A stretch of DNA of 29,529 nucleotides from Rhynchonema sp. JSB1_4 (GCA_030248065.1 JASAMV010006088.1:1-29529), one strand, 5' to 3'; positions 17,388-29,352 are shown, counted from the first letter of the stretch. Program-made: numbers and translations. The notes: generated by a model from the letters alone, not told the origin.

Positions 17388-18597
17388 CATTGGCACTGCT
17401 TTGTGCGCAGCCGCTTTTGAATTGCTCCGCCTTTATACATCTTAGAACCCTAGACTACCGTTGCTTCAAACGGATTTTGTAAATTTGTGTATTTTCAAAA
17501 TTTGAATAGAAATTATTTGATTCTGTTTCGCAGACAACACCAATGAAAACCAACTGGTCATTCCACCCAAATGGAGCGTCCCTTCAATTAATGACAGCCG
17601 AAAGCCATGGTCTGACGGTTGCCTCGCCGTCGATGCGTGAATGCTGCAATTTTATTTTTTCTTTCATTTCATGTTTTTTGTATGTATGTACTTTGTCAAA
17701 CCACAACACCGATTAGGCATCGTGCATCCTACCTGGAACAAACTCGCCTGGTCTGTGAACAACACCAAACTCCATAGAGTGTACATATGTACATATGTAG
17801 GACACAATTAACCCGCAGATATCAGAGATGGCGACAATCGGATTGACCTACACCTATGTACATACCTTAGTAGTCTATACCTACCTTCTTATGACATACG
17901 TAATGATCCACTTAATTTCGCCATAAATTCATAAGTCTAAACAATTTCAACGCCTGGTCCAGATTCGGGTATACCCAGGATCTTTCGACATTATGTGAAC
18001 CTTACCATACGCAGTCCAATCCAAAACCCTATCCGATCCACATACTGGCACGACTTTGTGCTTTTTCCTACATTTACAACAATGTCAAAAGTGCACAATT
18101 TCCCCAACGTGTTTGTTTCGCGTCCAATGCAACTATCATGCGCTTGTCGTCACAGAATCTTCGATGTACGTCAATTCTGCCACACGTTTGCCCTGTGCAC
18201 CACCGTGATGTGCAACTGCGATTTAGATATGCATATACTGTATGTGGGTGCATTGGTGATGTTTCAATTCAAGGTTGATAAGGTACATACATACCTACAT
18301 AAGTAACTGCCATGTTAATGCTTCGAAGGGATTACTGCTGAAGCATCCTGTGATCACGGCCGTCTATCATGTCACACACAGATAACGTGGTTACTACGAG
18401 GCAGATGCCAAAAGAGCGCACAAAGATTTATGAAACATAAGCCAGCCAGCCATCCACATCCATTGCTTCACCAAATTGACGGCCAGATGCGCACTGCAAA
18501 GTCACGTGACGAAGCATCAGCAGGAATGACCATTTGGCTGATCGTTTGGAATTACGCCTAGGACAACTCGCTGCTCATGGTGACTCTGGCTGTAGCA
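17388..18597 (-). pseudogene. Laminin alpha LG5 exons, right copy, damaged by single-base deletions
   Basis: All four LG5 exons can be aligned to the left copy: about 18460-18595, 18130-18220, 17570-17650 and 17388-17475. In every exon single bases are missing and a few are changed. Most losses are G on plus (C on the coding strand). The C-terminal exon is so altered that its frame cannot be followed. The losses continue through introns and the hinge-gene exon, so the cause is a low-quality stretch and probably not gene decay. Confidence 0.55.
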
Positions 18598-21500
18598 ATA
18601 ATGGACGGATAATGTTTCACTCGGTTGGGGTGGGTTGAGTCAACATGGTGGTCGCCAAGCTACATCACATGCAATATGTGTTGGGAACGTCAGGCTCAGA
18701 TACCGCCGTGGTGGCCAACCACACGTAAAGGCGGACTTAGGTTGAACACGGAATCCGGAAGTATATTTACAAGTAAAAACGTTGATCTTCTGGATGCGGA
18801 ACACTATCTGCTGCGTTTTCCGGAAATAGTTCCGAATTCCGGATGAAATTTCAGAAAAATGCGGCACTCGGAAATGTTTTGCATTGTTTTGAAAACACAG
18901 TTAACTGAAATGTTGATTCGTGTTCTGTAAAATTCATCCCAAATCAATCCGGAAATATTTCCGGAAAACGCAAAATAAAAAAATCCATCCATAAATCAGA
19001 ATCAAAAAAAATATTTCGGGATTCGGGTTTCCGTTTTCAACATAAGCCCGCCCTAATACCAGGCCGAACAGCAGCAATCTCAGTTATCCGCAGATAGAAA
19101 ATCGGGACAGAAAAGTCTGATCGGCCCTTTTGAGCAATATCGCACTATATGAAAGACAAAGCCAGAAACTCACCGGCTATTGCAGGCAGTTCATTAAACC
19201 TCACTGGTTACTCGATGCAGACCGGTGGTGTATCACGTCACTGCATCAACCTTGCCAACGTGGCTGGACAGTATCAGATCGAAAAGGACATGATTGGTAA
19301 CAAACAACGCTGATAAAAATCATGACATCAGTGACTATCGAAATTCGCGAAAGAAATCGAAAAGTTCACAGCAAGACCGATACGATCACCAAGAGTGATG
19401 CTTAGCCTGAATAGGTACTCTACCCATCCAAACAAGACGATAGCATCGAAAGCCACAGTAACCGACAGGTACAGTAACCAACCGAACGTCACATAACCGC
19501 CATCGCCGATGTAGGCAGCAGATGCAGTGGCACACGGGATCAGGTCACGATGACTCGATAGCAGGTCGCGTCGCTCACCATTGACGCGCAAATCACGCAG
19601 ACAACCGACGAAATTGGGCATCGCCTGCGAGATACGTACAGTAGGAAATTGGGGTCGTGCGAATAAGCAAACCATGATACGAGTGGATTTCGAAAATTCT
19701 GAATACAGCATGCTTGTCCTTTTTATATGAGACCTTGGTAACCCATGAGTCGTTACCAACGGCCATCTACGACACCTACGTTGATGAATGCGGTGATGTT
19801 GTACTATGAAGTGGGCATGGACTGTATCACTGTTGAGCGCACTAAGCAATAATCAATGACTCACAATCTTGTACTGTTTCCTGAGCGCCGAGTACACGCC
19901 ACCCACAAGCAGACGTCGTCGTGTCACGCCAATGTTGCCCGGCATTTTGCGACTTTCAACAAAGTTGCCATCGACCTCCAACATCACGTGACGCTCGCGC
20001 TTTTCGAGCACAACCTGCAGATCACACATTGCGTTGTGGCTTACTGTAACTGTTGCCCTGTTGAATCAGGGTCACACATTACCGTATGCCATTCGTTATC
20101 ATTCAAGGCCGGAGTGTCCGCACTGAATCGTAGTGTTTGCGGTTCGCGTGTGCGGCCCTTTGCCATCACCAACATGAGCCGCCCGTGCATCAACGTCAGA
20201 TTGAGGTATTGCGTGAAGTTCTTGTAGTTGGCCCATGTGACCAACAGACCATTCGGCTCCGATGTGCGCAGATCGAAGGATATCGTCAGGCTGCAGCACG
20301 GGAGAAAAAGGTTGTATACTAAGGTCAGGCATTTTTACAGGAACCCCGCCGGTAGTGAAAGTATTTACCAGACACCACTTGTTTAGTTCTATAAGGATTT
20401 ATTCTAACTTTCGAAATTATAAACGATGACCACGTAAAAATTGTTTTATTGATTGAATGACAACAATTATCAGCATATGACGTTACTACTGTTCGCATCC
20501 GGTAGGGTGTTTGACATCATGCGACCCATCAATCCCCATTCCGTTGCCCGTCGTTAGGGGTGGTCGGCGAGTCTGCTGATGTTTCAAGGTAAAATTGTAA
20601 ATAAAGTCAACATCAAACGGCATATTGTCAACAATTTGGGACGAAACACTGAAACCAACGAGAAAAGTAAGCATCAGCCGCGCACGCAACATTTTCAAAG
20701 CAGAAACGCTTCCCTGATCTTCAGGGTGCAAGCATACTGTAGTCCCTGATCTTCAGGATGCAAGCACAGCGTACCAACCTGCCGATTGTCTCTCCACGGT
20801 TGGTTCGCGTTGTTCGACCTCCAGTCTGTTCGTCTTCGACTTTGCCGGCACACTTTCGTCCGCTTGCACTGCCTCGTGCGCTGGATATGAGTATACAGAT
20901 GGCAAGCTGATGTTTCAACGCAAGTACAGATAAGCAAACAAGCTTATTGTAGCATATACAGCAAGTCTATACCGCGCAAGCCAAACATTCGTAAAAGGTA
21001 CGAAGATAGTGATGATAAGATGCATATGAGCAAGCTTCTATCATTTCAAATACAGTATGCTACCATACCAGTTACCGTACCCTGTGCGCTCTCCGGTTGC
21101 AGCTCTCCATTGATGCGGCACAGTCCGAGGTTGGCGTTCTCCATCTGTTCGGGCACCATTGGCACACGTCTGGCAAAATAATGAACATTTTGAAACCCGG
21201 TAATCTTTCCATAAAATATCTTCGGTTTCATCCGGACTCTGAACCCACAAACAACAGCTGAACGGCAGATTACACAATGATTGATCCAGCTGACGATCGG
21301 GCCAGCCTGCTTGGTTGGCACGTGAGGGGTTGGATGCTGATTCTCAAGTGGGGAGAAATGCAAGGAGGGAATTGTCTGGTCTTATGCGGTTATGATAGGA
21401 AAGATGATGGAAATTTTTTGCCGCGAAAGCCAGTGAAAGCTTAGTTTTCTCACCTGTGCATACATTAGTTCAATGAATATATTGTCTTGATGCGTGTTAT

Positions 21501-24500
21501 TAAGTTCTATATACTGTAATATAACATTTTTTGTCAAATAATGACGCACGGCTGCAAGGCCACATGAATCTCCCATTTTCTCTGGAATAAACCCGTATTA
21601 TGGACATTCTTCGGTACAGTGCACATTGTACTCATCTGTGCGTATTATGTTCGCTTTTCAACACATTTTTCTCAAGTATAAATACATTACAACCATTGGT
21701 ATCCAAGCAGCAGCGGGAATACGATGGCAACAACTGAGAAAATACATACATAAGACGGTGTGGTGTGTACGTAGATGTAGAAGCATTCCAAAATCATTTA
21801 TGACGGAACCCATGCGTTCTTCGAACTGGCCAGGTCCAGACCCCAATCGAAGCAAAAGCACGTTTTTGGTCTCTCGATTTCGGAATGTTTTTTTTATTTT
21901 TTTTAATTCTGGGCGTTTCAATTAAAATAAATCATCAAACGGGATCACTGAGAATATCACAGTATCACCGAACGACTAACAAATCTGGGCTAGGCAAAAT
22001 AAAGCAAATAATATCACTGAATTTCACTTAGCGCCAGATCGAGTCGACCCCAGTAGATCTTGGTCCATTGGGCGATCTCTTATGTTCGATCTGTGAGCTC
22101 CCGTCACTCCACTCCAAGTTGCCTCGAAGCTTCAAAGTTCTGGGCGACCAAGGTTGCTCGAGAGGCCAACACGGCTGTGTTCAGCTGGACTGTTTACATC
22201 TTGCCATGGTGCTGTTGTAGTCTTTTGGTCCGGCTGTAGAAAGGGCGAACATCCACTGTCATTCACGAATTGTTCGCAATCAATTTATTCTTTTGTTGTC
22301 GTGGAATCTTTGTGGGTTAGTGATGTTCTGGGTAGAATCAGCAGACGAGTTCGGTTGGGGTTACTGTAACTAGTAGTTGGGATGGGAAGGAACGTGATGA
22401 ATGTTTGGACTTGAGTGATCAAGAAGGGAAAATTCGTCGTCGGTAAAAAAAACTCCATTTCGGAATGTTGCGTTCACCCGTTGCTATGCATGTTATTCTA
22501 TTGCACCGTAACATGATGGGTTTACAGGTTGACGCATGCAACAGCCTGTTTCTTACAAATGTCATTTGCAAGGCAGCGCGCAGATTTTATCAACAAACTC
22601 TGTCATAAAGGAATGTCATGTGGAAAACACAGCAATGTTAGAAATGAACCGTAATCGTCATGCATAAAGGAAACCAGTTCTTATGTGGAACGTAGACCTT
22701 CAAAGTGGTGAAAAAATGTGGAGAATCAGTCACGCCCAAATCTTTGTGTTGCTTCGCCTGGAAAAGTGCACGTTTGTGTCAGAAGAGCATATTTTTTGTC
22801 AAGGCTCACGGCCGGCCATCGTATCTTGTGCCAGTTCAGCCAGTTTCCCAGTGCTGTGTTGAAGCATAGGGTGGCATTGTATGCTTAACGCGTGAAAAGT
22901 ACAGAAAATTACAGGGTGTGTGGGAATGTTATCACACGCTGGCACAAGCTCCGACTAATGTTTCACGGGTGCGAGTTACCTGTTTGTAAACAAGAGCACA
23001 TTTTTGCATGCATAAGCGTAACAGTTGGTAAGAGGTACCATTATTGTATGTCTTATATTTTGACCACAATGAAATTTATGTGCTGCATTATGGTACCAAA
23101 ACACAAATAACGTGTTTGTCAAAAAACAATATTTCCACTATTACTGCAATATCTGCCAAAAAACAAGCACTGCTAATCCGTACAGTGGCATACAAATTTA
23201 CGACAACGAAACAAAACAATCGATACATGGTTATGTTGTTGGTTTAGGAATGAGGCACGGAGGCACAAGTTGATGAGCACACGTTCACTACGTTAATACG
23301 TTAAAAAAATTTTAAATGCACCTGTTAAATTACAATACACAAACGAAACACGTAATATATCTCGAGAGATATACAGTATTTCAAAATTCGAAAATTTCTC
23401 TATTTTTGCTCTAAAAGTGCTATATTTTGCCCAAAAGTTGTTACTGTTGACATCACCTGACCCTACCATGGGTGTATTGGGTGCCATAATCGTTGTTTTG
23501 TGGCATCTAGACATAGTGCACACGCTTGCAGGGCCTCTCTTATGACTACACACGTACATGTGACTGGGTGGGCATTTATTTATCCATGTTCAAGACCCGA
23601 AAGGAGTGATTCAATGTAACATTCACTCTAATTTCACACTATGAGCAGCGTATTTGTATTGGTCGTGTATTGGTCGCACAATGACTATATGAGAATCCAT
23701 CCAAAATTTTTCCTGAGTTGACAAGCCAGAACATTCAAATTGACATTGCGCGGCAACGTGTAATCACACATAAAGTATGCAGCAAGCGAAATGTTTCGGA
23801 GATCAAAAAACGTGGTTGACTGGCTAGTTTATTTTCAGATGAAAATATTTTGCAAGAAATACAAATTGCTGAGTGGTTAAGCGTGGCTCATCATTGGAAT
23901 CCTGAACATCAATGTGGTTTTGTATGGATTCTCATATGGTTGTGATCTCTGAGCCGCCACACCAAACGTATGCTCCCGGAAGGACTCGAACCTCCGACCT
24001 CCCAGCCACCAGGCCTGGACAGCCATTTTTCTACCAACTGAGCTACGGGAACGCGGTCTGCCTGCGGCTCAGAATCACTCATAAACCCAACGCACGCACG
24101 CTCAATGCACAGTGCATTCAGCACACACACATAATACCGGTCCGTTCGTTATACGCCTCGACGCGTATGGGTGTGTGTCTATTCGCCAGACCACATGGTC
24201 ATTGCGCGACCAATACCTAGACGCCATAATTTCACCCAAAATTCCCATCTCGAATATTAGAAAGCCATACCATCACACCCGCACCACCTGGGGAAAGGCA
24301 CGGGTGGGTATTTGACTATGGTTGGCACATACATTATCGACCATTGCATGGCATGGTTGTCTTATCACCTGTACTTTATGTGCAGGTGATAATGTACTTT
24401 ATGTACTTTTGCATATGAAAATGCGCTAATGTGTACCAACAACTAATTCGGAGCCGTGAAACATTAGTCCTGCAGCTACTGTGACCCGATTTGGCGCCAC

Positions 24501-27500
24501 CTATCTTTAAACATGCCACTGGCACAAGTTACTCGTGTTTACAATGCACACCCTGTATGAACTGGCAAACTGGCTCAACTGGCACAAGACACTATGGCCC
24601 ACGGCCTGGTACAATATCTCATTGTTTCCTGCTGAAAGTGTATCTGACAACAACATGGCTGTCCGTCAGCTGATTGCGCTGGTGCTCCTACTTGGCATCA
24701 CCACCCACGTAAGCCAGGCGGTAAGCGGCAGAATGTTATTCTTTGAATGACGACGCTTGAAATTGATGTTGTCTAACCAGCGTCAATAATAATCTTTCCC
24801 TCCAACAGAAACACCACCATCAACACCATGCTCGTGCGTCCAATGTATCGCCGATGATGGATGTCGCGATGCCGACAAAAGAAGAGATCAAATGGAACGA
24901 CTGCGCGATCGAAACATTGGAGGAAAAGTGCAAACCAGATTACATTCGAATGATGGAAGACAAGTCGGTGATTGGCTTGACTTTCATTTCGAAGGTCAAT
25001 AACGGTCAATTTACGATTCACAAAAATATCCATCCTCGTCTTCTCAGGATCGCGCGCGCAAAGGCCTATGAAGAGTTCTTGAAGCAAGAGGAGCAGCAAA
25101 GTGTTGATGTGCGGCAAAAGCATCGGTAGGGCCTGGCCTAATATGTCCCGGTTTCACACCTAGGAGAAAATTTCTGACGCTTCACAAGTAGTGTCTAAAA
25201 ACAAAAACTTGCTTTGCAGACACCGCAATGAACTACCTTGTGTGGATACCTGCGAATGTACGATTGCCTATGAAACAGCATACACCAAGTGCGGGGGCCA
25301 CGGCAGGGATCCGGTCGAAATGTACGGACAAGAAGGTATGTATAGAATTATTCTTTTGTTATAATTATTCGGTTATACGTTTCTGCAGTTGTACTTTCAC
25401 AAACTTTTGGGAGAAGCTTTTTGAGTGCGCGTTGCCAAATACACAAGCGTGGGTTCGCTCTTCCAAACATGCGGTTTCGCTCAGCCAACGAAACTTTTGA
25501 GAGGGAATCCAGCAATACTGATCCGTAAAGCGCACAATAAGTCAAGCAGTGGCTTACCGTCACGGAACCGCGCTAGGCGCCCTCTACCGGTAGGGTACGG
25601 TAAAAAAACGTGAAAAATCTCACAGGGTGCAAAGCGTTCTGCAAGCGAATCTACGGCAGCAAAGAACAGCATCACCAGCACAAGCATCACCGTTTTTAAG
25701 CATCTGCATTTGAGAGGTGCCTGCCATTATGTTTCACTGGTTTTCTCACTTCCGCTTCCGTATTTCATATATGAAAATTCAGATGAACAATTTGTGTAAG
25801 CCAAGTATGATTTTTGCTTAGAACGTCTTTGTGAGCAATCAAACCTTTTCGTACCTTTTGAAGATTTTTGGGCCTGAGACTCATGCGTGTTGTAGCGTTG
25901 TAGCTTTTCTAACTACAGTATGAGATAATTCAAATGGGGATGTCTTATTCAGGCGAATAAAAGCATGCATGTAGAATTTTCGTGTCGCCCACCGCACATT
26001 TTTTGACGACACTATCAATTACAGAATTTATAGAGATGCATGTTAACACAATATTCATTGAAATGCACATATTTTATGTATGCAGGCAAGAAATCAATTT
26101 TCAAAGGACTTTCATTGTGAAAAAAGATCCCCATATATGTACATGCGTGTACTGTACACAGGGTTGGGCAAAAAACGTTTTTTTCCAAAAAATCGTTTTT
26201 TTTAAAAACGTTTTTTTTAAAACGCCCAGATGACCAAAATATGCCCCCAAGAAAATTGGAAAACGCTCATGTTGGGAAGAAAACGTGGTTAAATGAAGTA
26301 ATTCTATGTGTTCTGAGGCAAAATAAACGGGTTTCAACCCTTTTCTAGCGAGTTGCTAAGATCCCATATCAGACCCGCATCATGGGACCAACTTTGGCCG
26401 GGGTCATCACTGAAAGTCAAACTCCGTATATCGACGTATCTCGACAAAGTAAAAATTGGTCGAAAATTTTTTGAAAAAAATGGGACAAAAAATTGATTTT
26501 CCTTGATAATCAGGGTACTTTCCCTGAAAAATCAGGGAAAATCAAGGAAATTCAGGATTTAAAAAAAACGAAAAACGACCCAGGCGTTTTTTTTTAAAAA
26601 AACGTCGTTTTTTTAAGAAAAAACGCCGTCGTTTTTTTTTTGCCCAACCCTGACTGTACATCATGGTATTCCATCCTTCGCATCATAACCACAAGACCGC
26701 ACTTCACACCTCCATCGCTCGAAGTTATCCCCCACTTGAGAATTGCTACCCAATCGTCTCCCTGTACTAGTTACGTGACCTTTTGTTTTTTGACACGTAA
26801 AATTTGTTGCCAAGCCTGAACCAAACAATTTATACGCCGGCCCATCGTGGCTACGCCACTAAGTATCTTGGCATCATAAATTCGGGACCAGCACATAAAT
26901 CCGACAGGCAAGTTTGAGAGCGGACAACAAATTGCCATCATCCCATCCCAGTCGCACACCTGTAATCGACAAACAGATCGAGAATACAGCCGTTCAACGA
27001 GCTGACCACCGGCATCTCATCGTGCACTGGTTGCACGTCGACGGGGAATCCGCCCAAAAACAGCTGCGCCCGGGGCGAACCGATCGCGTCGCGTTGGTCG
27101 AACAACTCCGTCTGCTCGACTTTGTCGTTCACCATCAGCACAACGCTGCAATCATAAATGCTGATCAATCAGTGAAGCGATTCATAAAAGCAAATCAAAT
27201 TGAAAGCAAAAATCGATCGATCGAAACGTGATCACCTAACATAATCATACTCGTTCATTTAGTCAATTGTCAAGATCGATCTACAGCATCCGAAAATTAA
27301 TCAATCGGTTAATTAAAGAATAATAAATTAACCGAATGATCAGCAACGAAAAATTGAAAGAAACTGATCGATATACTGTATACAAGGTCATCATCAATCA
27401 ATCAACAGATGATCTAACTGAATCCTTCAATTGCTAAACAATACGATGCGAATACGCACCCACCTATTCTCATTGCGCATCACAAACACGGTGTGAATGC

Positions 27501-29352
27501 GTGAGTTGTTGCACATTGTGCTGGATCTCAATGTCACCATTTTGCCCGGTTCCATTGCCGTGGTGCCCAGATGCGTGACGAGAATGCCCGCGTAGAGGTA
27601 GACGGCGAAGAAACCCTGATGAACAAGGAAGGCTCACTAACATATTTGAGCTTGCTGATGTTTCACAAACATACGTACCTCTCCCTGCAACTCCCTCGAG
27701 CGTCGTCTGTAGGTTGTGACCCTCGAACTCTGATACAACAAGGCGGAATTTGCTTGTGACGTGCGGAACGAGAACGAGATGGTGGACTGATTGGATCCGA
27801 TCTCCACTCCGGGCACAACCATATACGATGGCTCGCTACTGCCAGACGATGATTGGTCGAAACTCACGACACGATTCGGCGTTTGCAGACGTTTCTACAA
27901 ACACAGTGACAGTTGTAGCAAAGGTCAAGCCGGCTAGACAGCCGGTGTGATCATGCGTTTTGAATGTGGCCCGTTTAGGTCACTTGACTTTTGTGGAGGT
28001 CGTTGTATGATTAGCTTTCTTACCACAAGTTTCAAATAGACAAAAGGCGTTTTTTAGGTTTGAGTATAAGTCTTACGCAGCATAAAGTACGGTGTAGTAC
28101 GGTAAAGTATACCTAGAGATTGAGCGCAATAGATCACAGAATACAGCCAAACGGCCCAGTGCCGTGTCTCGCATGTACCTGGTCATCCCTCATGCACCCA
28201 GCGTCAACCCTGTATGATCGTGCAGCACTGCCAATGTCCAATGGTTGGCTCATTTCGGCGTCGGGTCGCAACTCGTGAATGCAGCCGAAGAAACCAGACC
28301 ACGGGATACTGTAGTCGGACCAGCTGCAGATGTAAAGTGAGTTGGCTTTGGTATTCGCGTTGGTTTTTAGAGAACTTGTCTTAACTTTAGGCTTCCCCTT
28401 ATGGTTACATTAGCGGGCCTTGGTATTTTCGATTATAATCAAGGATTTATGCGGTGGTGGAATCCTCGATTACGCGCACGAAACGGTTGAAATGTTGTAG
28501 TAATCTTTAACTTCGACGTTTTGCATTGCAAAATGTTTCCCGGTCCCATAAATTATCTGCGTGCGCTAAACGCGTATACCAAGTGCTGTGATAGTTTATC
28601 TGCTCAAAAAGCACTCTTCATTGCACATACATGTAAGATGATCACTATAAAGAGGCTGCACTGTACAAGACCAACCTTGTGCGATTGAAGCTGTGGGGCA
28701 CTCCACCGACAAAGTGTGGTTCGTCCCGTACATTCAGACCGACGCTGGTGCCTGGTGCTTCGCCTTCCACTTGGTCATCCGAGCCGACAAGCAGAATTCC
28801 TGAAAAATAAAATCTCGTCTGTTCATCAAGTTACAATGATTGGTTCTCTTGATTAATCAGGCTTCGGCACGCACAATAATATGAAGCGGTCGGATTGGAA
28901 CTAACTGCATACAGTACCATTACGTATGTATGTAGGTATCCACGGCGACCATCCTCATTGGATCGAATGTTTAGCACCTATTGATGGCCCTAATTTCGAT
29001 CAGCGTTTTGTTCAAAGGCGATAATGCTGTTTGCAATCACCAGTAAAATATCTCTCCTAAATATCGCAGTGTTGAATTCAAAAATGTCGCATGACGAAGG
29101 CAGATCCTGTCACCAAGTTTGTAATAAAATTCTCGCAGCGTGTGGACCCGTTTCGCAGCCCGGCGATGCAGCAGGTCATCATCAGTGCGCATCCATACCT
29201 TTTCGTTTATCCCTGCTGGCCTGTATCGAGTGCGTATTGCCGTCGTTGTACGGCTTGTTGGATTGCAGCCGCAACGTACTCACTCCGCCCAGATAGAACT
29301 CGAGCACCACATAGCCATCGTGTAGGTAGACGGCGACAAAATCTTGTTGCTT
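17388..29352 (-). CDS. Laminin subunit alpha, LG2-LG5 region (right-arm copy, overview)
   Basis: Mirror copy on the minus strand. It enters the window in LG2 (29352) and runs towards the hinge. LG2 and LG3 exons are intact, the LG3-LG4 linker exon is identical to the left copy, LG4 is intact except its first exon, and LG5 is heavily indel-damaged. The intron between LG3 exons (21170-26959) contains the secreted-protein gene on plus plus a retroposon, a SINE-like insert and a hAT-type element. Details are in the exon entries. Confidence 0.8.
18729..19053. mobile_element. Harbinger-like MITE (right copy)
   Basis: Mirror of the element at 12710-13037, with the same terminal repeats and TAA (TTA on the other strand) at 18726-18728 and 19054-19056. 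It has a few small indels relative to the left copy. Confidence 0.75.
19140..19312 (+). CDS. Candidate terminal exon of an unrecognised gene, right copy
   Basis: Plus-strand frame with SLNLTGYSMQTGGVSRHCIN, continuing to the same C-terminus and stop as the left copy on minus (12394-12560). The 3' 110 bases are identical between arms. Upstream sequence differs by indels, which change the N-terminal part. Unrecognised, low confidence. Confidence 0.3.
19483..20575 (-). CDS. Laminin alpha LG4 exons, right copy (mostly intact)
   Basis: Exon 20083-20290 carries LTISFDLRTSEPNGLLVTWA and later NDNEWHT. Exon 19865-20014 carries VVLEKRERHVMLEVDGN and RRRLLVGGVYSAL. Exon 19483-19624 carries NFVGCLRDLRVNGERRDLLS and the second cysteine in LIPCATA. 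Phases agree, and the last junction joins in phase to LG5. The first exon (20490-20575) is 50 bases shorter than its left counterpart (11253-11388) and out of frame. A complete LG4 therefore needs the first exon from the left arm and the rest from the right arm. Confidence 0.8.
20779..20880 (-). CDS. Laminin alpha LG3-LG4 linker exon (right copy)
   Basis: Identical over 102 bases to 10944-11045, with the same splice borders. See that entry for the reading frame and peptide character. Confidence 0.75.
21081..21169 (-). CDS. Laminin alpha LG3 last exon (right copy)
   Basis: This 89-base exon encodes RVPMVPEQMENANLGLCRIN and the start of the linker, unchanged at protein level from 10630-10718. 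Intron sequence just outside differs between arms, including changes that create stops in the other open frames. That helps choose this frame. Confidence 0.8.
21877..22469 (-). mobile_element. Poly(A)-tailed retroposon with 13 bp target duplication, right arm only
   Basis: The insert is 21890-22456 (567 bp), flanked by the direct repeat ATTTCGGAATGTT at 21877-21889 and 22457-22469. The left arm has the uninterrupted site at 9903-9915. The plus-strand left end is a run of T with one A and a second T run, which is a poly(A) tail on the minus strand. So the element reads on minus from 22456 to 21890. It has no long reading frame and no clear tRNA-like promoter. It is either a SINE-like element or a 5'-truncated non-LTR (LINE-type) copy. 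Confidence 0.85.
22470..23940. other. Laminin intron, right arm; empty site of the TTAA element at 22885-22888
   Basis: Mirror of left 7380-9900 without the foldback element. The single TTAA at 22885-22888 lies between GGCATTGTATGC and CGCGTGAAAAG, which flank the filled site in the left arm. No supported gene is present. Open frames at 22892-23247 extend only partly into the left arm and look like chance. Confidence 0.6.
23941..24191 (-). mobile_element. tRNA-derived SINE-like insertion, right arm only
   Basis: About 251 bases interrupt sequence that is continuous in the left arm near 7395. The flanks show an imperfect 8-base duplication, CATATGGT at 23933-23940 and CACATGGT at 24192-24199 (one mismatch, exact over the last five). 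The insert contains a tRNA-like sequence on minus. There is no poly(A) tail. SINE is the best reading, but an inserted tRNA pseudogene with flanking DNA is possible. Confidence 0.65.
23972..24052 (-). tRNA. tRNA-like sequence, probably non-functional (SINE head)
   Basis: The minus strand starts GTTCCCG and ends CGGGAGC, a 7-pair acceptor stem with one G-U pair. It has the A box TAGCTCAGTTGG, and the T arm GGAGG with loop TTCGAGT closed by CCTTC. The D stem is largely unpaired, and the anticodon arm cannot be folded with a standard seven-base loop, so no anticodon is assigned. The A and B boxes could still serve as a polymerase III promoter. Confidence 0.6.
24655..25528 (+). CDS. Secreted cysteine-containing protein of unknown family (right copy)
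   Basis: The exons are 24655-24720, 24809-25125, 25220-25335 and 25389-25528, with the same lengths (66, 317, 116, 140) and splice phases as the left copy, 212 residues. The signal peptide differs at one residue (GITTHV against GIATHV). The mature N-terminus reads KHHHQHHARAS, so one histidine of the left six is glutamine. The cysteine pattern (DCAIETLEEKC, CVDTCEC, KCGGHG, ARCQ) is unchanged. Exon 4 differs at three residues. The gene lies inside the LG3 intron of the right laminin copy, on the opposite strand. Confidence 0.75.
26151..26660. mobile_element. hAT-type MITE with 8 bp target duplication, right arm only
   Basis: The element is 26159-26652 (494 bp). It begins CAGGGTTGGGCAAAAAACG and ends in the complement, TTTTGCCCAACCCTG. 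The direct repeat ACTGTACA is present at 26151-26158 and 26653-26660. The left arm has the empty site near 4931-4938 (complement ACAGTACA, one mismatch). An 8 bp duplication with CAG..CTG ends is the known hAT signature. The termini carry alternating A-run and T-run segments separated by ACG. No transposase frame is present. Confidence 0.9.
26960..27894 (-). CDS. Laminin alpha LG3 exons (right copy)
   Basis: Exons 27679-27894, 27464-27615 and 26960-27145 match the left copies in length (216, 152, 186) and phase. Two residues change in the first (GFNQ to GSNQ, ANAA to ANSA). The third keeps SLNGCILDLFVDYR before the long intron. These intact frames support a functional sequence in both arms. 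Confidence 0.85.
28179..29352 (-). CDS. Laminin alpha LG2 exons (right copy, partial)
   Basis: Exons 29199-29352, 28676-28799 and 28179-28323 correspond to 2245-2398, 2800-2923 and 3274-3418, with identical lengths and splice sites. They keep DFVAVYLHDGYVVLEFYLGG, HFVGGVPHSF and GFFGCIHELRPDAE. The first LG2 exon and LG1 would lie beyond the window end. Confidence 0.85.

Noticed and set aside
23909..24130. Minus-strand ORF resembling a protein (contains VAQLVEKW)
   Set aside because: This peptide is the well-known translation of a tRNA sequence. The DNA is the tRNA-like insert.
26101..26337. Lysine- and phenylalanine-rich ORFs
   Set aside because: They are produced by the A-run and T-run termini of the hAT-type element.
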